Assembly (NCBI RefSeq): GCF_005405905.1
Contig: NZ_BJHU01000016.1
Span: 62,001 to 126,000 of the forward strand
Direction: 5' to 3'
Length of the DNA: 64,000 nt
DNA from: Acidovorax sp. NB1
GTDB taxonomy: Bacteria > Pseudomonadota > Gammaproteobacteria > Burkholderiales > Burkholderiaceae_C
The notes under the pieces were generated by a model. That model worked only from the letters and a program-made list of their open reading frames with translations, searched no databases and was not told the DNA's origin. The translations under genes were made by a program, and so were the position numbers. Shown in pieces: positions 1-10,572 of the stretch; the stretch's first letter is position 1; each line of letters starts with the position of its first letter.

Positions 1-2
1 TG

Positions 3-1961
3 CGCGAGGCCGGTTTTGTGCTGACCCTGGATGCCGCCTTGAACGGCTGGATCACCCATGCCGAGGCGTTGAGCGTGGCATTGCAACCCAGCGGTGAGGA
101 CGAAGCCACATCGCCCTGGTTTGCGCTTTCGCTGGGCATCGAAATCAATGGCGTGCGCCACAACATCCTGCCGCTGCTGCCCATGCTGATTGCGGCCGCC
201 GCCCAGCAGCCGCCCGACCCTGCCACGGGCCAGCCGCAGCTGCCGCCGTTTGCCTATTTGCGGGGCATGGGTGTATCGGGTTTTGTGCGGGTGCCGACCG
301 ACGCGCTGCGCCCCTGGATGGCGGCCCTGCTCGACCTGGTGGGCGACCGCGCGCACGACTTCCGCGGCGACAGCCTGAAGCTCTCGCGCTTGGACGCGCT
401 GCGCACCAGCGCTGCGCTGAGTGAGGGGGCGTTGGGGGCGCTGGGCGAGGGCGCGGTGTGGAAGGGGGCCGACGCGTTGCAGGCCCTGGTGGCGCAGCTG
501 CGCGGCGCCAGTGCGCTGCCCACGGTGCCCGTGCCTGCGGGTGTGCAGGCCACCTTGCGGCCCTACCAGCAGCAGGGGCTGAACTGGCTGCAGTTCTTGC
601 GCGCGCATGGCCTGGCCGGGGTGCTGGCCGATGACATGGGCCTGGGCAAGACGCTGCAGACGCTGGCCCACATCCAGGTCGAAAAAGACGCGGGCCGCCT
701 GAGCGACCCCGCCCTCATCATTGCGCCCGTGAGCCTGATGGGCAACTGGCAGCGCGAGGCCGCGCGTTTTTGTCCTGGCCTGCGCTGCCTGGTGCTGCAC
801 GGCGCGGGCCGCCACGCCGTGGCGGATGCGGTGACCGAACACGACATCGTCATCGCCCCGTACTCGCTGCTGCAGCGCGACCGCGAACGCTGGCTGGCGC
901 AGCCCTGGCACCTGGTGGTGCTGGACGAAGCACAGAACATCAAGAACGCCAGCACCCACGCCGCGCAGGTGGTGGGCGAGCTGCAGGCGCGCCACCGCCT
1001 GTGCCTGTCGGGCACGCCCATGGAAAACCACCTGGGCGAAATCTGGAGCCTGTTCCACTTCCTGATGCCCGGGTTTCTGGGTAGCCAGCAGCGCTTCAAG
1101 GAACTCTTCCGCAACCCCATCGAAAAGCAGGGCGACACCGCCCGCCTGGCGCAGCTGCGCGCCCGCGTCACGCCGTTCATGCTGCGGCGCACCAAGGCGC
1201 TGGTGGCGGCCGAATTGCCGCCCAAGGTGGAGTCGGTGATGCCGGTGGAGTTGACTGGCCCGCAGGCCGATCTGTATGAAACCATCCGCCTGGGGATGGA
1301 GAAAACCGTGCGCGAGGCGTTGCAGACCAAGGGGCTGGCCAAGTCGCAGATCACCATCCTCGATGCGCTGCTCAAGCTGCGCCAGGTCTGCTGCCACCCT
1401 GCGCTGGTGCCGCTGGATGCCGCCAGGCAGGTCACCACCTCGGCCAAGCTGGAGCAGCTTATGGCGCTGCTGCCCGAAATGCTGACCGAGGGGCGGCGCA
1501 TCCTGCTGTTCTCGCAATTCACCAGCATGCTCACGCTGATCGAGGCCGAGCTGAAGAAGCAGGGCTTGCCCTGGGTCAAGCTCACGGGGCAGAGCCAAAA
1601 GCGCGACGCGATCATTGAGCGGTTCACCAGCGGGCAGGTGCCGCTGTTTCTCATCAGCCTGAAGGCGGGCGGGGTGGGGCTCAACCTGCCGCAGGCTGAC
1701 ACCGTGATCCATTTCGACCCCTGGTGGAACCCAGCCGTGGAAAACCAGGCCACCGACCGCGCCCACCGCATCGGCCAGACGCAGAGCGTGTGGGTGGTAA
1801 AGCTGGTGGCGCAGGGCACGATCGAGGAGCGCATCCTGGCGCTGCAGGAGCGCAAGGCGCAGCTCGCAGGCAGCCTCTACAGCGACGCGGCCGCACGCGA
1901 GCAACCGTTATTTACCGAGAGCGATCTCGCAGAGCTGCTGCAGCCGCTATCGTCGTTGTAG
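3..1961 (+). CDS. SNF2-family DNA helicase/ATPase, 5' end outside window
   Basis: This is the C-terminal part of a Swi2/Snf2-type ATPase, a DNA translocase that remodels protein-DNA or nucleic-acid complexes. The reading frame is open to the left edge, so the GTG at 18 is probably internal. Counting from that GTG, the Walker A motif DDMGLGKT lies near residue 205, the Walker B equivalent LDEAQ near 300 and the SGTPMENHLGEIWSLF motif near 330. The C-terminal helicase lobe ends with the canonical DPWWNPAVENQATDRAHRIGQ block near 575. Full-length bacterial homologues of about 1000 residues or more often carry an N-terminal SWIM zinc finger, which would lie outside this window. Its exact cellular role is unknown. 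Confidence 0.9.
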   Translation, partial: REAGFVLTLDAALNGWITHAEALSVALQPSGEDEATSPWFALSLGIEINGVRHNILPLLPMLIAAAAQQPPDPATGQPQLPPFAYLRGMGVSGFVRVPTDALRPWMAALLDLVGDRAHDFRGDSLKLSRLDALRTSAALSEGALGALGEGAVWKGADALQALVAQLRGASALPTVPVPAGVQATLRPYQQQGLNWLQFLRAHGLAGVLADDMGLGKTLQTLAHIQVEKDAGRLSDPALIIAPVSLMGNWQREAARFCPGLRCLVLHGAGRHAVADAVTEHDIVIAPYSLLQRDRERWLAQPWHLVVLDEAQNIKNASTHAAQVVGELQARHRLCLSGTPMENHLGEIWSLFHFLMPGFLGSQQRFKELFRNPIEKQGDTARLAQLRARVTPFMLRRTKALVAAELPPKVESVMPVELTGPQADLYETIRLGMEKTVREALQTKGLAKSQITILDALLKLRQVCCHPALVPLDAARQVTTSAKLEQLMALLPEMLTEGRRILLFSQFTSMLTLIEAELKKQGLPWVKLTGQSQKRDAIIERFTSGQVPLFLISLKAGGVGLNLPQADTVIHFDPWWNPAVENQATDRAHRIGQTQSVWVVKLVAQGTIEERILALQERKAQLAGSLYSDAAAREQPLFTESDLAELLQPLSSL

Positions 1962-2060
1962 CTGTTTGCGCTTGCTGGGCAAGGCTTCAAGTCTTTTCGG
2001 GCCGTGTGTGCCGCGCTGGCGGGTTAACAACAGCCATCGGGGTGCGCCATGGGCGCCGTC

Positions 2061-2090
2061 TTGGCAAAAGCGTGCTTTACGCGTTACAAT
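2061..2090 (+). promoter_or_regulatory. Candidate sigma-70 promoter of the rimP-nusA-infB operon
   Basis: TTGGCA (2061-2066) and TACAAT (2085-2090) are separated by 18 bp, each one mismatch from consensus. Transcription would begin near 2097, giving a leader of about 127 nt before rimP. No other gene is seen between the helicase stop and rimP. Confidence 0.6.
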
Positions 2091-2100
2091 AAGAGCCTCA

Positions 2101-2142
2101 CGACCAAACGGGCGGGTACCAACCGCCCGTTTTTTTTGGTCG
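2101..2142 (+). terminator. Extended U-bulged hairpin at the 5' end of the rimP leader
   Basis: CGGGCGG (2109-2115) pairs with CCGCCCG (2123-2129), followed by eight T residues as in an intrinsic terminator. The flanks CGACC (2101-2105) and GGTCG (2138-2142) also pair, and AAA can pair with three of the T residues. The whole thing can therefore fold as a 15-bp hairpin with a U bulge. Because it lies just downstream of the predicted start point, it may be an attenuator or a 5'-stabilising leader hairpin rather than the terminator of the upstream gene. Confidence 0.55.
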
Positions 2143-2223
2143 ATTGCTTTTCGAGCTCGAAGCTGCCGGAGAAGTCTCCGGGGGTTATCGGGTTTTTTGT
2201 TTTTCCGGGATTGAACTGAACAC

Positions 2224-2817
2224 GTGGCGCTACAGCAAGTCGTTGAACAAATTGTGACGGGCCTGGACTATGACCTGGTGGAGATTGAGCGCTCCGCCGG
2301 TGGTTTGCTGCGCGTCACCATCGACTTGCCCTGGGTGCAGCCGGCCGCCGATGCGCCCGCACCCGTGGTCGAGCAGTTCGTCACCGTCGAGGATTGCGAG
2401 AAGGTCACCCGCCAGCTGCAGTTTGCGCTGGAGGTCGATGGCGTCGAGTACAAGCGCCTCGAAGTGTCTTCCCCCGGCATCGACCGCCCCCTGCGCCATG
2501 AGCAAGACTTTGCGCGCTTCGAGGGTTCGGTCATCGATATCACCTTGAGGGCGCCCATTGGCGCTGCAGGCGGGGGGCAGGTCAACGCCACCCGCAAGAA
2601 ATTTCGCGGCACGCTGGAGCGCGCCGAGGCGGGTGGCTGGCAGATCGTCTGGAGCGACGAGCCGCCGGTCAAGCCAGGTCAAAAAGTGAGCAAGAAACGT
2701 GTGCCCGCCCCCTTGCAGGCGCTGGGCTTCACTCTGGATGAGCTGCGGGATGCGCGCCTGGCGCCCATCGTGGACTTCAAGGGGCGTGCAGGCAAGGCCG
2801 GGTCGGCAGCTGCCTGA
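2224..2817 (+). CDS. rimP: Ribosome maturation factor RimP
   Basis: RimP assists assembly of the 30S subunit (S12/S19 incorporation). The 197-residue product starts at GTG 2224 with MALQQVVEQIVTGLDYDLVE. It has the family block LEVSSPGIDRPLRHEQDFARF near residues 80-100 and a C-terminal Sm-like domain ending in the DARLAPIVDF segment. It is first in the conserved rimP-nusA-infB-rbfA-truB operon, 78 bp before nusA. The GTG start lacks a strong Shine-Dalgarno sequence, so translation may be weak. The family is somewhat shorter (about 150-160 residues) in enterobacteria; the extra length here is an internal proline-rich loop and a C-terminal tail. Confidence 0.95.
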   Translation: MALQQVVEQIVTGLDYDLVEIERSAGGLLRVTIDLPWVQPAADAPAPVVEQFVTVEDCEKVTRQLQFALEVDGVEYKRLEVSSPGIDRPLRHEQDFARFEGSVIDITLRAPIGAAGGGQVNATRKKFRGTLERAEAGGWQIVWSDEPPVKPGQKVSKKRVPAPLQALGFTLDELRDARLAPIVDFKGRAGKAGSAAA

Positions 2818-2895
2818 GTTGCTGAATGGATTGGGGTGGGTGGTCGCTGCGCGCAGCCTTCCATCTTCGGGTGATTGAAACAGGAGAGTCGTCGC

Positions 2896-4383
2896 ATGAA
2901 TCGCGAATTGTTGATGTTGGTTGAGGCCATTTCGCGCGAGAAGAACGTGGAGCGTGATGTGGTCTTGGGCGCCGTGGAGTCGGCCCTGGCCCAGGCTACC
3001 AAGAAGCTGTACCAGGGCGAGGTGGACATCCGCGTGGCGATTGATCGCGACAGCGGCAACTACGAGACTTTCCGCCGCTGGCTGGTGGTGCCCGACGACG
3101 CCGGCCTGCAGAACCCCGAAGCCGAAGAGCTGCTGATGGACGCGCAGGAGCGCATCCCCGACATCGAAGTCGGTGAATACATCGAAGAGGGCGTCGAATC
3201 CGTGCCCATCGGCCGTATCGGCGCCATGGCGGCCAAGCAGGTCATCCTGCAGAAGATCCGCGACGCAGAGCGTGAAATGCTGCTCAACGACTTCATGTCG
3301 CGCGGCGAAAAAATCTTCACCGGCACCGTCAAGCGCATGGACAAGGGTGACATCATTGTCGAGTCCGGCCGCGTGGAAGGCCGCCTGCGCCGTGGCGAGA
3401 TGATCCCCAAGGAAAACCTGCGCAGCGGCGACCGCGTGCGGGCCATGATCATGGAAGTGGACCTCACGCTGCGTGGCGCGCCCATCATCCTGTCGCGCTC
3501 GGCGCCTGAGTTCATGATCGAGCTCTTCCGCAACGAAGTGCCCGAAATCGAGCAAGGCCTGCTGGAGATCAAGTCCTGCGCCCGTGACCCCGGCTCGCGC
3601 GCCAAAATCGCCGTGCTGTCGCACGACAAGCGCGTGGACCCCATTGGCACCTGTGTCGGCGTGCGTGGCACCCGCGTGAATGCCGTGACCAACGAACTCG
3701 CTGGCGAGCGCGTGGACATCGTGCTGTGGTCCGAAGACCCAGCCCAGTTTGTGATTGGTGCGCTGGCCCCGGCCAACGTGTCCTCCATCGTGGTCGATGA
3801 AGAAAAACACGCCATGGACGTGGTGGTGGACGAGGAAAACCTCGCCATCGCGATTGGCCGCGGCGGCCAGAACGTGCGCCTGGCGTCCGATCTGACCGGC
3901 TGGAAGATCAACATCATGGACGCCGCCGAAAGCGCGCAGAAGCAGGCTAACGAGACCGACACGGCCCGCAAGCTGTTCATGGAAAAGCTGGATGTGGACG
4001 AGGAAATCGCCGACATCCTGATCTCCGAAGGCTTCAACAGCCTGGAAGAAGTGGCCTATGTGCCGCTGCAGGAAATGCTGGAGATCGAAAGCTTCGACGA
4101 AGACACCGTCAACGAGCTGCGCGCCCGCGCCAAGGATGCGCTGCTCACGATGGAAATCGCCCGCGAGGAAAGCGTGGAAGAGGTCTCCCAGGACCTGCGC
4201 GACCTCGAAGGCCTCACCCCCGAACTGATTGCCAAGCTGGCTGACGGTGGTGTGCACACACGTGATGACCTGGCCGACCTGGCCATCGATGAGCTGACCG
4301 ACCTGACCGGACAGTCTGCGGAAGACGCCAAAGCCTTGATCATGAAGGCGCGCGAACATTGGTTCGCGGGGCAACAAGAGTAA
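2896..4383 (+). CDS. nusA: Transcription termination/antitermination factor NusA
   Basis: NusA binds RNA polymerase and modulates pausing, intrinsic termination and antitermination. The ATG at 2896 is preferred because CAGGAGAG precedes it and [20 protein letters not shown] is the usual N-terminus; an in-frame start 21 bp upstream is unlikely. The product has 495 residues, the same length as the E. coli protein. It shows an N-terminal RNAP-binding domain, an S1 domain near residues 130-200, KH domains ([11 protein letters not shown] near 335) and two C-terminal acidic repeats, as in other Proteobacteria. It is 24 bp upstream of infB in the same operon. Confidence 0.97.
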   Translation: MNRELLMLVEAISREKNVERDVVLGAVESALAQATKKLYQGEVDIRVAIDRDSGNYETFRRWLVVPDDAGLQNPEAEELLMDAQERIPDIEVGEYIEEGVESVPIGRIGAMAAKQVILQKIRDAEREMLLNDFMSRGEKIFTGTVKRMDKGDIIVESGRVEGRLRRGEMIPKENLRSGDRVRAMIMEVDLTLRGAPIILSRSAPEFMIELFRNEVPEIEQGLLEIKSCARDPGSRAKIAVLSHDKRVDPIGTCVGVRGTRVNAVTNELAGERVDIVLWSEDPAQFVIGALAPANVSSIVVDEEKHAMDVVVDEENLAIAIGRGGQNVRLASDLTGWKINIMDAAESAQKQANETDTARKLFMEKLDVDEEIADILISEGFNSLEEVAYVPLQEMLEIESFDEDTVNELRARAKDALLTMEIAREESVEEVSQDLRDLEGLTPELIAKLADGGVHTRDDLADLAIDELTDLTGQSAEDAKALIMKAREHWFAGQQE

Positions 4384-4407
4384 GGGTCAGGGAGGCACGA
4401 ACCACAT

Positions 4408-7275
4408 ATGTCCAGTAACACTGTCGCCGAGTTCGCAACCGAACTCAAAAAATCGCCTGAAACCCTGCTCGACCAGCTCAAAGCTGCGGGCGTGGGCAAG
4501 GCTGCCCCTTCCGACGCACTGACCGAGTCGGACAAGCAAAAGTTGCTCGCCTATCTGCAGGCCAGCCACGGCACGGCATCTGCCGATCGCAAGAAGATCA
4601 CGCTGACCAAGAAGTCCACCAGCGAGATCAAGCAGGCCGACGCCACGGGCAAGGCCCGCACCATCCAGGTGGAAGTGCGCAAGAAGCGCACGTTCATCCA
4701 GCGTGATGAAGGCACCGAGGCGGCCGCCGAGGCCACGGCTTCGGTCATGGAAGAGGCTGCCGTGTCGAGCGAAGACCTGGAGCTGGCGCGCCGTGAGGAA
4801 GAAGCCCGCCGCCAGGCCGAGCTGATCCGCCGCCAGGAAACCGAGCTGGCCGAGAAGCGCGCCGAACGCGAAGCCCGCGAAAAGCGCGAGCGCGAAGCCG
4901 AAGAGCGCGCTGCTGCCTACGCCGCCCAGGAAGCCGAAAAGAAGGCCCAGGCCTCGGCCGTCAAGCAAGAAGCCACGCGTGAGCAGGCTGCCGAAGCTGC
5001 TGCACGTGCCGCCGCCCAGACGGAAGCCCGTGAAAAGGCCCAGGCAGAAGCCAAGGCCCGTGCGGATGAAGAGTCTGCACGCGCCCGTGATCTGGAAGAG
5101 CGCCGCCGCAAGGCCCTGGCCGAGGCGGAAGCCATTCGCGCCATGATGGCCACGCCCAAGAAGGCGGTCATGGTCGCCAAGAAGCCCGAAGAACCCAAGC
5201 CAGTGGCCAAGCCTGCTGCTGTGGGCGATGCCAAGAAGGGCACGCTGCACAAGCCTGCCGTTGGCACAGGCGGCCCGCGTGCGGGTGCCGCAGCTCCGGC
5301 CGGTGCTGGTGCTGCCCCGGGTGCGGGCAAGGAAGTCAAGTCGGCCAAGCTGTCGTCCAGCTGGGCCAACGACACGGCCAAGAAGAAGGAAATCAAGACC
5401 CGTGGCGACAGCAGCGGTGGTGTGGGCCGCAACAACTGGCGTGGTGGCCCCCGTGGCCGCCGTGGCGATGGCCGCGACCAGCGCGACGATCACCAGCAGT
5501 CTGCCCCGGTCGAGGCACGCATCATTGAAGTGCATGTGCCCGAAACCATCACGGTGGCAGAGCTGGCGCACAAGATGTCTATCAAGGCATCCGAAGTCAT
5601 CAAGGCGCTGATGAAGATGGGCCAGATGGTCACCATCAACCAGCCGCTGGACCAGGACACCGCCATGATCGTGGTGGAAGAGCTGGGCCACAAGGCTGTG
5701 GTGGCGGCGCTGGACGATCCCGAGGCGTTCACCGACGACGATTCGCAGCAGCAGAACGCTGAACTGCTGCCCCGCGCACCAGTTGTCACCGTCATGGGCC
5801 ACGTGGACCACGGCAAGACCTCGCTGCTGGACTACATCCGCCGCGCCAAGGTCGCAGCGGGCGAAGCGGGCGGTATTACGCAGCACATCGGCGCCTACCA
5901 CGTGGAAACGCCACGCGGCATGGTGTCGTTCCTCGATACCCCGGGTCACGAGGCCTTCACGGCCATGCGTGCCCGTGGCGCACAGGCCACCGACATCGTG
6001 ATCCTGGTGGTGGCAGCCGACGACGGCGTGATGCCCCAGACCAAGGAAGCCATCAAGCACGCCAAGGCGGCTGGTGTTCCTATCGTTGTGGCCATCACCA
6101 AGGCCGACAAGCCCGATGCCAACCCAGACCGCGTCAAGCAGGAGCTGGTGGTGGAAGAGGTGGTGCCGGAAGAATACGGCGGTGATTCGCCGTTCGTGCC
6201 GGTGTCTTCCAAGACCGGTATGGGCATCGACACGCTGCTGGAGCAGGTTCTGCTGCAGGCCGAAGTGCTGGAACTGAAGGCGCCTGTCGAATCGCTGGCC
6301 AAGGGCCTGGTGATCGAAGCCCAGCTGGACAAGGGCCGTGGCCCGGTGGCCACGGTGCTGGTGCAGTCCGGCACGCTCAAGGTGGGCGATGTGGTGCTGG
6401 CTGGCCAGACCTTTGGCCGCGTGCGCGCCATGCTGGACGAAAACGGCCGCGTGGCCAAGACGGCCGGTCCTTCGATCCCCGTGGAAATCCAGGGTCTGAC
6501 CGAAGTGCCGCAGGCGGGTGACGAGTTCATGGTGCTCACCGACGAGCGCCGTGCACGCGAAATCGCTACCTACCGCGCTGGCAAGTTCCGCAACACCAAG
6601 CTGGCCAAGCAGCAGGCTGCGAAGCTGGAGAACATGTTCGCCGACATGACGGCGGGCGAGGTCAAGACCCTGCCCATCATCGTCAAGGCCGACGTGCAGG
6701 GTTCGCAGGAAGCGCTGTCGCAGTCGCTGCTCAAGCTCTCGACCGACGAGATCAAGGTCCAGCTGGTGTATGCCGGCGTGGGCGGTATCAGCGAGTCCGA
6801 CATCAACCTGGCGATCGCCTCCAAGGCCATCGTGATCGGCTTCAACGTGCGTGCCGATGCCGGTGCGCGCAAGACGGCCGAGAGCAATGGCGTGGACCTG
6901 CACTACTACAGCATCATTTACGACGCTGTGGATGAGCTGAAGGTGGCGATGTCCGGCATGCTGGCTCCCGAACAACGCGAGGAAGTCATCGGCACGGCCG
7001 AGATCCGCACGGTGTTCGTCGCCACCAAGATCGGCACGATTGCCGGTTCGTACATCACGTCGGGCATGGTCCATCGCAACGCACGCTTCCGCCTGCTGCG
7101 CGACAACGTCGTGGTCTACACGGGCGAAGTCGATTCGGTCAAGCGCCTCAAGGACGATGTCAAGGAAGTCAAGGAAGGCTTCGAGTGCGGTATCAAGCTC
7201 AAGAACTACAACGACATCAAGGAAGGCGATCAACTCGAATTCTTTGACATCAAGGAAATCGCACGCACGCTGTAA
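4408..7275 (+). CDS. infB: Translation initiation factor IF-2
   Basis: IF-2 is a GTPase that delivers initiator tRNA to the 30S subunit and promotes subunit joining. The ATG at 4408 follows a good GGGAGG. The 955-residue product has an N-terminal IF2N helix domain and a long charged, Ala/Glu/Arg-rich linker (about residues 70-380, including a Gly/Arg-rich patch). A second IF2N domain follows. The G domain has GHVDHGKTS near residue 463, DTPGHEAF near 512 and TKAD near 565; domains II, III and IV follow. It sits between nusA and rbfA, as in most Proteobacteria. A long open frame on the opposite strand is a codon-bias shadow. Confidence 0.97.
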   Translation: MSSNTVAEFATELKKSPETLLDQLKAAGVGKAAPSDALTESDKQKLLAYLQASHGTASADRKKITLTKKSTSEIKQADATGKARTIQVEVRKKRTFIQRDEGTEAAAEATASVMEEAAVSSEDLELARREEEARRQAELIRRQETELAEKRAEREAREKREREAEERAAAYAAQEAEKKAQASAVKQEATREQAAEAAARAAAQTEAREKAQAEAKARADEESARARDLEERRRKALAEAEAIRAMMATPKKAVMVAKKPEEPKPVAKPAAVGDAKKGTLHKPAVGTGGPRAGAAAPAGAGAAPGAGKEVKSAKLSSSWANDTAKKKEIKTRGDSSGGVGRNNWRGGPRGRRGDGRDQRDDHQQSAPVEARIIEVHVPETITVAELAHKMSIKASEVIKALMKMGQMVTINQPLDQDTAMIVVEELGHKAVVAALDDPEAFTDDDSQQQNAELLPRAPVVTVMGHVDHGKTSLLDYIRRAKVAAGEAGGITQHIGAYHVETPRGMVSFLDTPGHEAFTAMRARGAQATDIVILVVAADDGVMPQTKEAIKHAKAAGVPIVVAITKADKPDANPDRVKQELVVEEVVPEEYGGDSPFVPVSSKTGMGIDTLLEQVLLQAEVLELKAPVESLAKGLVIEAQLDKGRGPVATVLVQSGTLKVGDVVLAGQTFGRVRAMLDENGRVAKTAGPSIPVEIQGLTEVPQAGDEFMVLTDERRAREIATYRAGKFRNTKLAKQQAAKLENMFADMTAGEVKTLPIIVKADVQGSQEALSQSLLKLSTDEIKVQLVYAGVGGISESDINLAIASKAIVIGFNVRADAGARKTAESNGVDLHYYSIIYDAVDELKVAMSGMLAPEQREEVIGTAEIRTVFVATKIGTIAGSYITSGMVHRNARFRLLRDNVVVYTGEVDSVKRLKDDVKEVKEGFECGIKLKNYNDIKEGDQLEFFDIKEIARTL

Positions 7276-7307
7276 GGCGAGGCGACGACGAGAGCAACGA
7301 CAACGAC

Positions 7308-7688
7308 ATGGCTGCGAAGAAATCCGCCACTCCCAACCGCGCCTTCAAGGTGGCCGATCAGATCCAGCGTGATCTGACGGAACTGATCGCGCGCGAGTTG
7401 AAAGACCCGCGCGTGGGCATGGTGACGCTGCAGGGCGTGGAGGTGACCCCCGACTACGCCCACGCCAAGGTGTTCTTCAGCCTGCTGACAGGTGACCCTG
7501 TGGAAACCCAGGCGGCGCTCAACCAGGCGGCGGGCTTCCTGCGCAATGGCCTGTTCAAGCGCTTGCACATCCACACGGTGCCCACACTGCACTTCGTGTT
7601 CGACCGCACCTCCGAGCGTGCGGCCGACATGAATGCGCTGATTGCGCGCGCTGTGGCTTCCCGTTCCAAAGACGACGAGGCAACATGA
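7308..7688 (+). CDS. rbfA: 30S ribosome-binding factor RbfA
   Basis: RbfA is a cold-shock associated KH-fold protein that binds the 5' helix of 16S rRNA during 30S maturation. The 126-residue product contains the family signatures [20 protein letters not shown] and the C-terminal [17 protein letters not shown]. It starts 32 bp after infB, and its stop overlaps the truB start by 4 bp (ATGA), implying translational coupling. Confidence 0.95.
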   Translation: MAAKKSATPNRAFKVADQIQRDLTELIARELKDPRVGMVTLQGVEVTPDYAHAKVFFSLLTGDPVETQAALNQAAGFLRNGLFKRLHIHTVPTLHFVFDRTSERAADMNALIARAVASRSKDDEAT

Positions 7689-8653
7689 CCGAGCGCGCTC
7701 CCCGCATCCGGGTGCAGCGGCGCCCGGTGCACGGAGTGCTGCTGCTCGACAAACCCCTGGGCCTGTCCAGCAATGACGCCTTGCAAAAGGCGAAATGGCT
7801 GCTGCGCGCCGAAAAAGCGGGCCACACCGGCACGCTAGACCCACTCGCCTCGGGTGTGCTGCCCTTGTGTTTTGGTGCGGCCACCAAGTTCAGCCAGCTG
7901 CAGCTCGAAGCCCCCAAAACCTACGAAGCCGTCGCGCTGCTGGGCACCACCACCACCACCGGCGATGCCGAGGGCGAGGTGCTGCAGCGCTGCGATGTGG
8001 ACGCCGCCCAGCTCACGCCCGAGCGCCTGGCCGCCGTGCAACAGCAGTTCACCGGTCCCATCCGCCAGGTGCCGCCCATGCACAGCGCGCTCAAGAAGGA
8101 CGGCAAGGCGCTGTACGAATACGCACGTGCAGGGGTCACGGTGGAGCGTGAGCCACGCGATGTGGTCATTCATGCATTAAAACTGACACTTACGCGCATT
8201 GATCAAGCACTGTTTGCTATCAAAATGGTAGTAACCTGCAGCAAAGGCACCTACATCCGTACCCTGGGTGAGGACATCGGTGCTGCGCTGGGCTGTGGGG
8301 CGCACCTCAGCTTCCTGCGGCGCATCGACACCGGTGGCATTGGTGTGGAGCGCTGTGTCACGCTGGCGCAGCTGGAGGCCATGCCCGAGGCCGAGCGCCT
8401 CGCCAGCCTGGAAGCCCCCGAATCGTTGCTGGCCGGGCACACGCGTGTCACTCTGGACAGCGACAATGCCGCTCGTTTCCTGTCGGGCGTGCGCCGCCGT
8501 GGTGCTTGGCCCGATGCTGGCACGGTGGCGGTGTTTGGAGAAAGCCCCCCGGCGTTGCTGGGGGTGGGCCACATTGCTGGCGGGGAGCTGGTGCCGGGCA
8601 GGCTCCTGAGTCCGCTGGAAATTCAACAAATCTTGGAAGCACGCCGCGCCTGA
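7685..8653 (+). CDS. truB: tRNA pseudouridine(55) synthase TruB
   Basis: TruB converts U55 of the T-loop in elongator tRNAs to pseudouridine. The 322-residue product has [14 protein letters not shown] near residue 17, the catalytic motif [15 protein letters not shown] with Asp52, and [15 protein letters not shown] later on. It overlaps rbfA by 4 bp. A short AT-rich stretch (8174-8230) inside the gene, coding for the strand just before CSKGTYIR, resembles the dispersed repeat found elsewhere in the window but keeps the frame open and the family spacing. Confidence 0.95.
   Translation: MTERAPRIRVQRRPVHGVLLLDKPLGLSSNDALQKAKWLLRAEKAGHTGTLDPLASGVLPLCFGAATKFSQLQLEAPKTYEAVALLGTTTTTGDAEGEVLQRCDVDAAQLTPERLAAVQQQFTGPIRQVPPMHSALKKDGKALYEYARAGVTVEREPRDVVIHALKLTLTRIDQALFAIKMVVTCSKGTYIRTLGEDIGAALGCGAHLSFLRRIDTGGIGVERCVTLAQLEAMPEAERLASLEAPESLLAGHTRVTLDSDNAARFLSGVRRRGAWPDAGTVAVFGESPPALLGVGHIAGGELVPGRLLSPLEIQQILEARRA
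8174..8230 (-). repeat. Dispersed AT-rich repeat, copy 1, inside truB
   Basis: Read on the minus strand this segment contains TTTTGATAGCAAACAGTGCTT followed shortly by ATCAATGCGCG and a terminal TTTTAATGC. That is the same order as the copy at 33846-33897 (TGATAGCAACCAGCGCTTG, then ATCAGGCGCCAG, then TTAAAAG). It is markedly more AT-rich than the surrounding gene and is read through in frame. Confidence 0.5.
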
Positions 8654-8680
8654 TACAGCCAGCGGCACATTGGAAAAACT

Positions 8681-10504
8681 ATGACTAAACAGATCCGCAA
8701 CATCGCCATCATCGCCCACGTTGACCATGGCAAAACCACCATGGTGGACCAGCTGCTGCGCCAGTCCGGCACCTTTGCCGACCACGAAAAGGTCGTCGAT
8801 ACCGTGATGGACAACAACGCGATTGAAAAAGAGCGTGGCATCACCATCCTGGCCAAGAACTGCGCCGTGAGCTGGAAGGGTACGCACATCAACATCGTGG
8901 ACACCCCCGGCCACGCGGACTTCGGCGGCGAAGTGGAGCGTGCCCTGTCGATGGTGGACAGCGTGGTGCTGCTGATCGACGCGCAAGAAGGCCCCATGCC
9001 CCAGACGCGTTTCGTGACCAAGAAGGCCCTTGCCCTGGGCCTGCGCCCCATCCTGGTGGTGAACAAGGTGGACAAGCCCGGTGCCAACCCCGACAAGGTG
9101 GTGAACGCTGCGTTCGACCTGTTCGACAAGCTGGGTGCGACCGACGAGCAACTGGACTTCCCCGTGGTGTACGCCTCGGGCATCAACGGCTGGTCTTCGC
9201 TGGAAGAAGGCGCGCCTGGCGAGCAGTGGGGCCCCGACATGTCGGCCCTGTTCGACACCATCCTTTCGCACGTGCCACCGAATACGGGTGACGCCAACGC
9301 CCCGCTGCAGCTGCAGATTTCGGCGCTGGACTTCTCCACCTTCGTGGGCCGCATCGGTGTGGGCCGTATCAGCCAGGGCACCCTCAAGCCCATGATGGAC
9401 GTGGTTGTCATGGAAGGCCCTGATGGCAAGGCCGTCAAGGGCCGTGTGAACCAGGTGCTGACGTTCCAGGGTCTGGACCGCATGCAGACGCCCCTGGCAG
9501 GCCCTGGCGACATCGTGCTGATCAACGGCATTGAAGACATCGGCATCGGCGTGACTGTGACCGACCCTGCCAACCCCGCGCCGCTGCCTATGCTGAAGGT
9601 GGACGAGCCCACGCTGACCATGAACTTCTGCGTGAACACCTCGCCACTGGCAGGCCGTGAAGGCAAGTTCGTGACCAGCCGCCAGATCTGGGACCGCCTG
9701 CAAAAGGAACTCCAGCACAACGTGGCCCTGCGCGTGAACGAGACCGACGAAGAAGGCATCTTCGAAGTGATGGGCCGGGGTGAACTGCACCTGACCATCC
9801 TCTTGGAAAACATGCGCCGTGAAGGCTACGAGCTGGCAGTGTCCAAGCCCCGCGTGGTGTTCAAGGACATCGACGGTGTCAAGCACGAGCCTATCGAGCT
9901 GGTGACGGCCGACATCGAAGAAGGCCACCAAGGCGGCGTGATGCAAGCCCTGGGCGAGCGCAAGGGCGAGCTGGTGAACATGGAGTCTGACGGCCGTGGC
10001 CGCGTGCGCCTGGAATACCGCATCCCGGCCCGTGGCCTGATCGGTTTCACCAACGAATTCCTGAACCTGACGCGTGGCTCTGGCCTCATCAGCAACATCT
10101 TCGACAGCTACGAGCCGCACAAGGGCGACATCGGTGGCCGCAAGAACGGCGTGTTGATCTCCATGGACGACGGTGAAATCTTCACCTACGCCCTGGGCAA
10201 GCTGGACGACCGTGGTCGCATGTTCGTGAAGGCCAACGACCCTGTGTACGAAGGCATGATCGTCGGCATCCACAGCCGCGACAACGACCTGGTGGTGAAC
10301 GCCACGCGCACCAAGCAGCTGACCAACTTCCGCGTATCCGGCAAGGAAGATGCGATCAAGATCACGCCCCCGATCGACCTCACGCTCGAATACGGCGTGG
10401 AATTCATCGAAGACGACGAGCTGGTCGAGATCACGCCCAAGTCCGTGCGTCTGCGCAAGCGCCACCTGACCGAAAACGAGCGCAAGCGCGCTTCCCGGTC
10501 CTGA
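8681..10504 (+). CDS. typA: Ribosome-associated translational GTPase TypA/BipA
   Basis: BipA is an EF-G-like GTPase that helps 50S assembly and stress or cold adaptation. The 607-residue product begins MTKQIRNIAIIAHVDHGKTT, with the P-loop at about residues 13-20. It continues with ERGITILAKN (switch I/G2 region), DTPGHADFGGEV (G3) and NKVDKPGA (G4). The elongation-factor domains and the BipA-specific C-terminal domain (GRMFVKANDPVYEGMIVG, NLTRGSGLISNIFD) follow. It lies 27 bp after truB, and a strong terminator follows. Confidence 0.97.
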   Translation: MTKQIRNIAIIAHVDHGKTTMVDQLLRQSGTFADHEKVVDTVMDNNAIEKERGITILAKNCAVSWKGTHINIVDTPGHADFGGEVERALSMVDSVVLLIDAQEGPMPQTRFVTKKALALGLRPILVVNKVDKPGANPDKVVNAAFDLFDKLGATDEQLDFPVVYASGINGWSSLEEGAPGEQWGPDMSALFDTILSHVPPNTGDANAPLQLQISALDFSTFVGRIGVGRISQGTLKPMMDVVVMEGPDGKAVKGRVNQVLTFQGLDRMQTPLAGPGDIVLINGIEDIGIGVTVTDPANPAPLPMLKVDEPTLTMNFCVNTSPLAGREGKFVTSRQIWDRLQKELQHNVALRVNETDEEGIFEVMGRGELHLTILLENMRREGYELAVSKPRVVFKDIDGVKHEPIELVTADIEEGHQGGVMQALGERKGELVNMESDGRGRVRLEYRIPARGLIGFTNEFLNLTRGSGLISNIFDSYEPHKGDIGGRKNGVLISMDDGEIFTYALGKLDDRGRMFVKANDPVYEGMIVGIHSRDNDLVVNATRTKQLTNFRVSGKEDAIKITPPIDLTLEYGVEFIEDDELVEITPKSVRLRKRHLTENERKRASRS

Positions 10505-10525
10505 TGGGCTGAGCGTTCCCGGAAG

Positions 10526-10552
10526 GGCCACTGCTGCGCAGTGGCCTTTTTT
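10526..10552 (+). terminator. Rho-independent terminator after typA
   Basis: Perfect 9-bp stem GGCCACTGC / GCAGTGGCC with a 3-nt loop, followed by six T residues. It closes the operon running from rimP to typA. Confidence 0.9.
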
Positions 10553-10572
10553 CCGTCTGCAACCCGAAATCC

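Noticed and set aside
2230-4377. 715-codon frame antisense to rimP/nusA
   Set aside because: Same codon-bias shadow; no start signal or family similarity.
4387-7233. 948-codon open frame antisense to infB
   Set aside because: Arises from GC-rich third-position bias opposite a real gene; low-complexity His/Gly/Leu-rich product with no domain.
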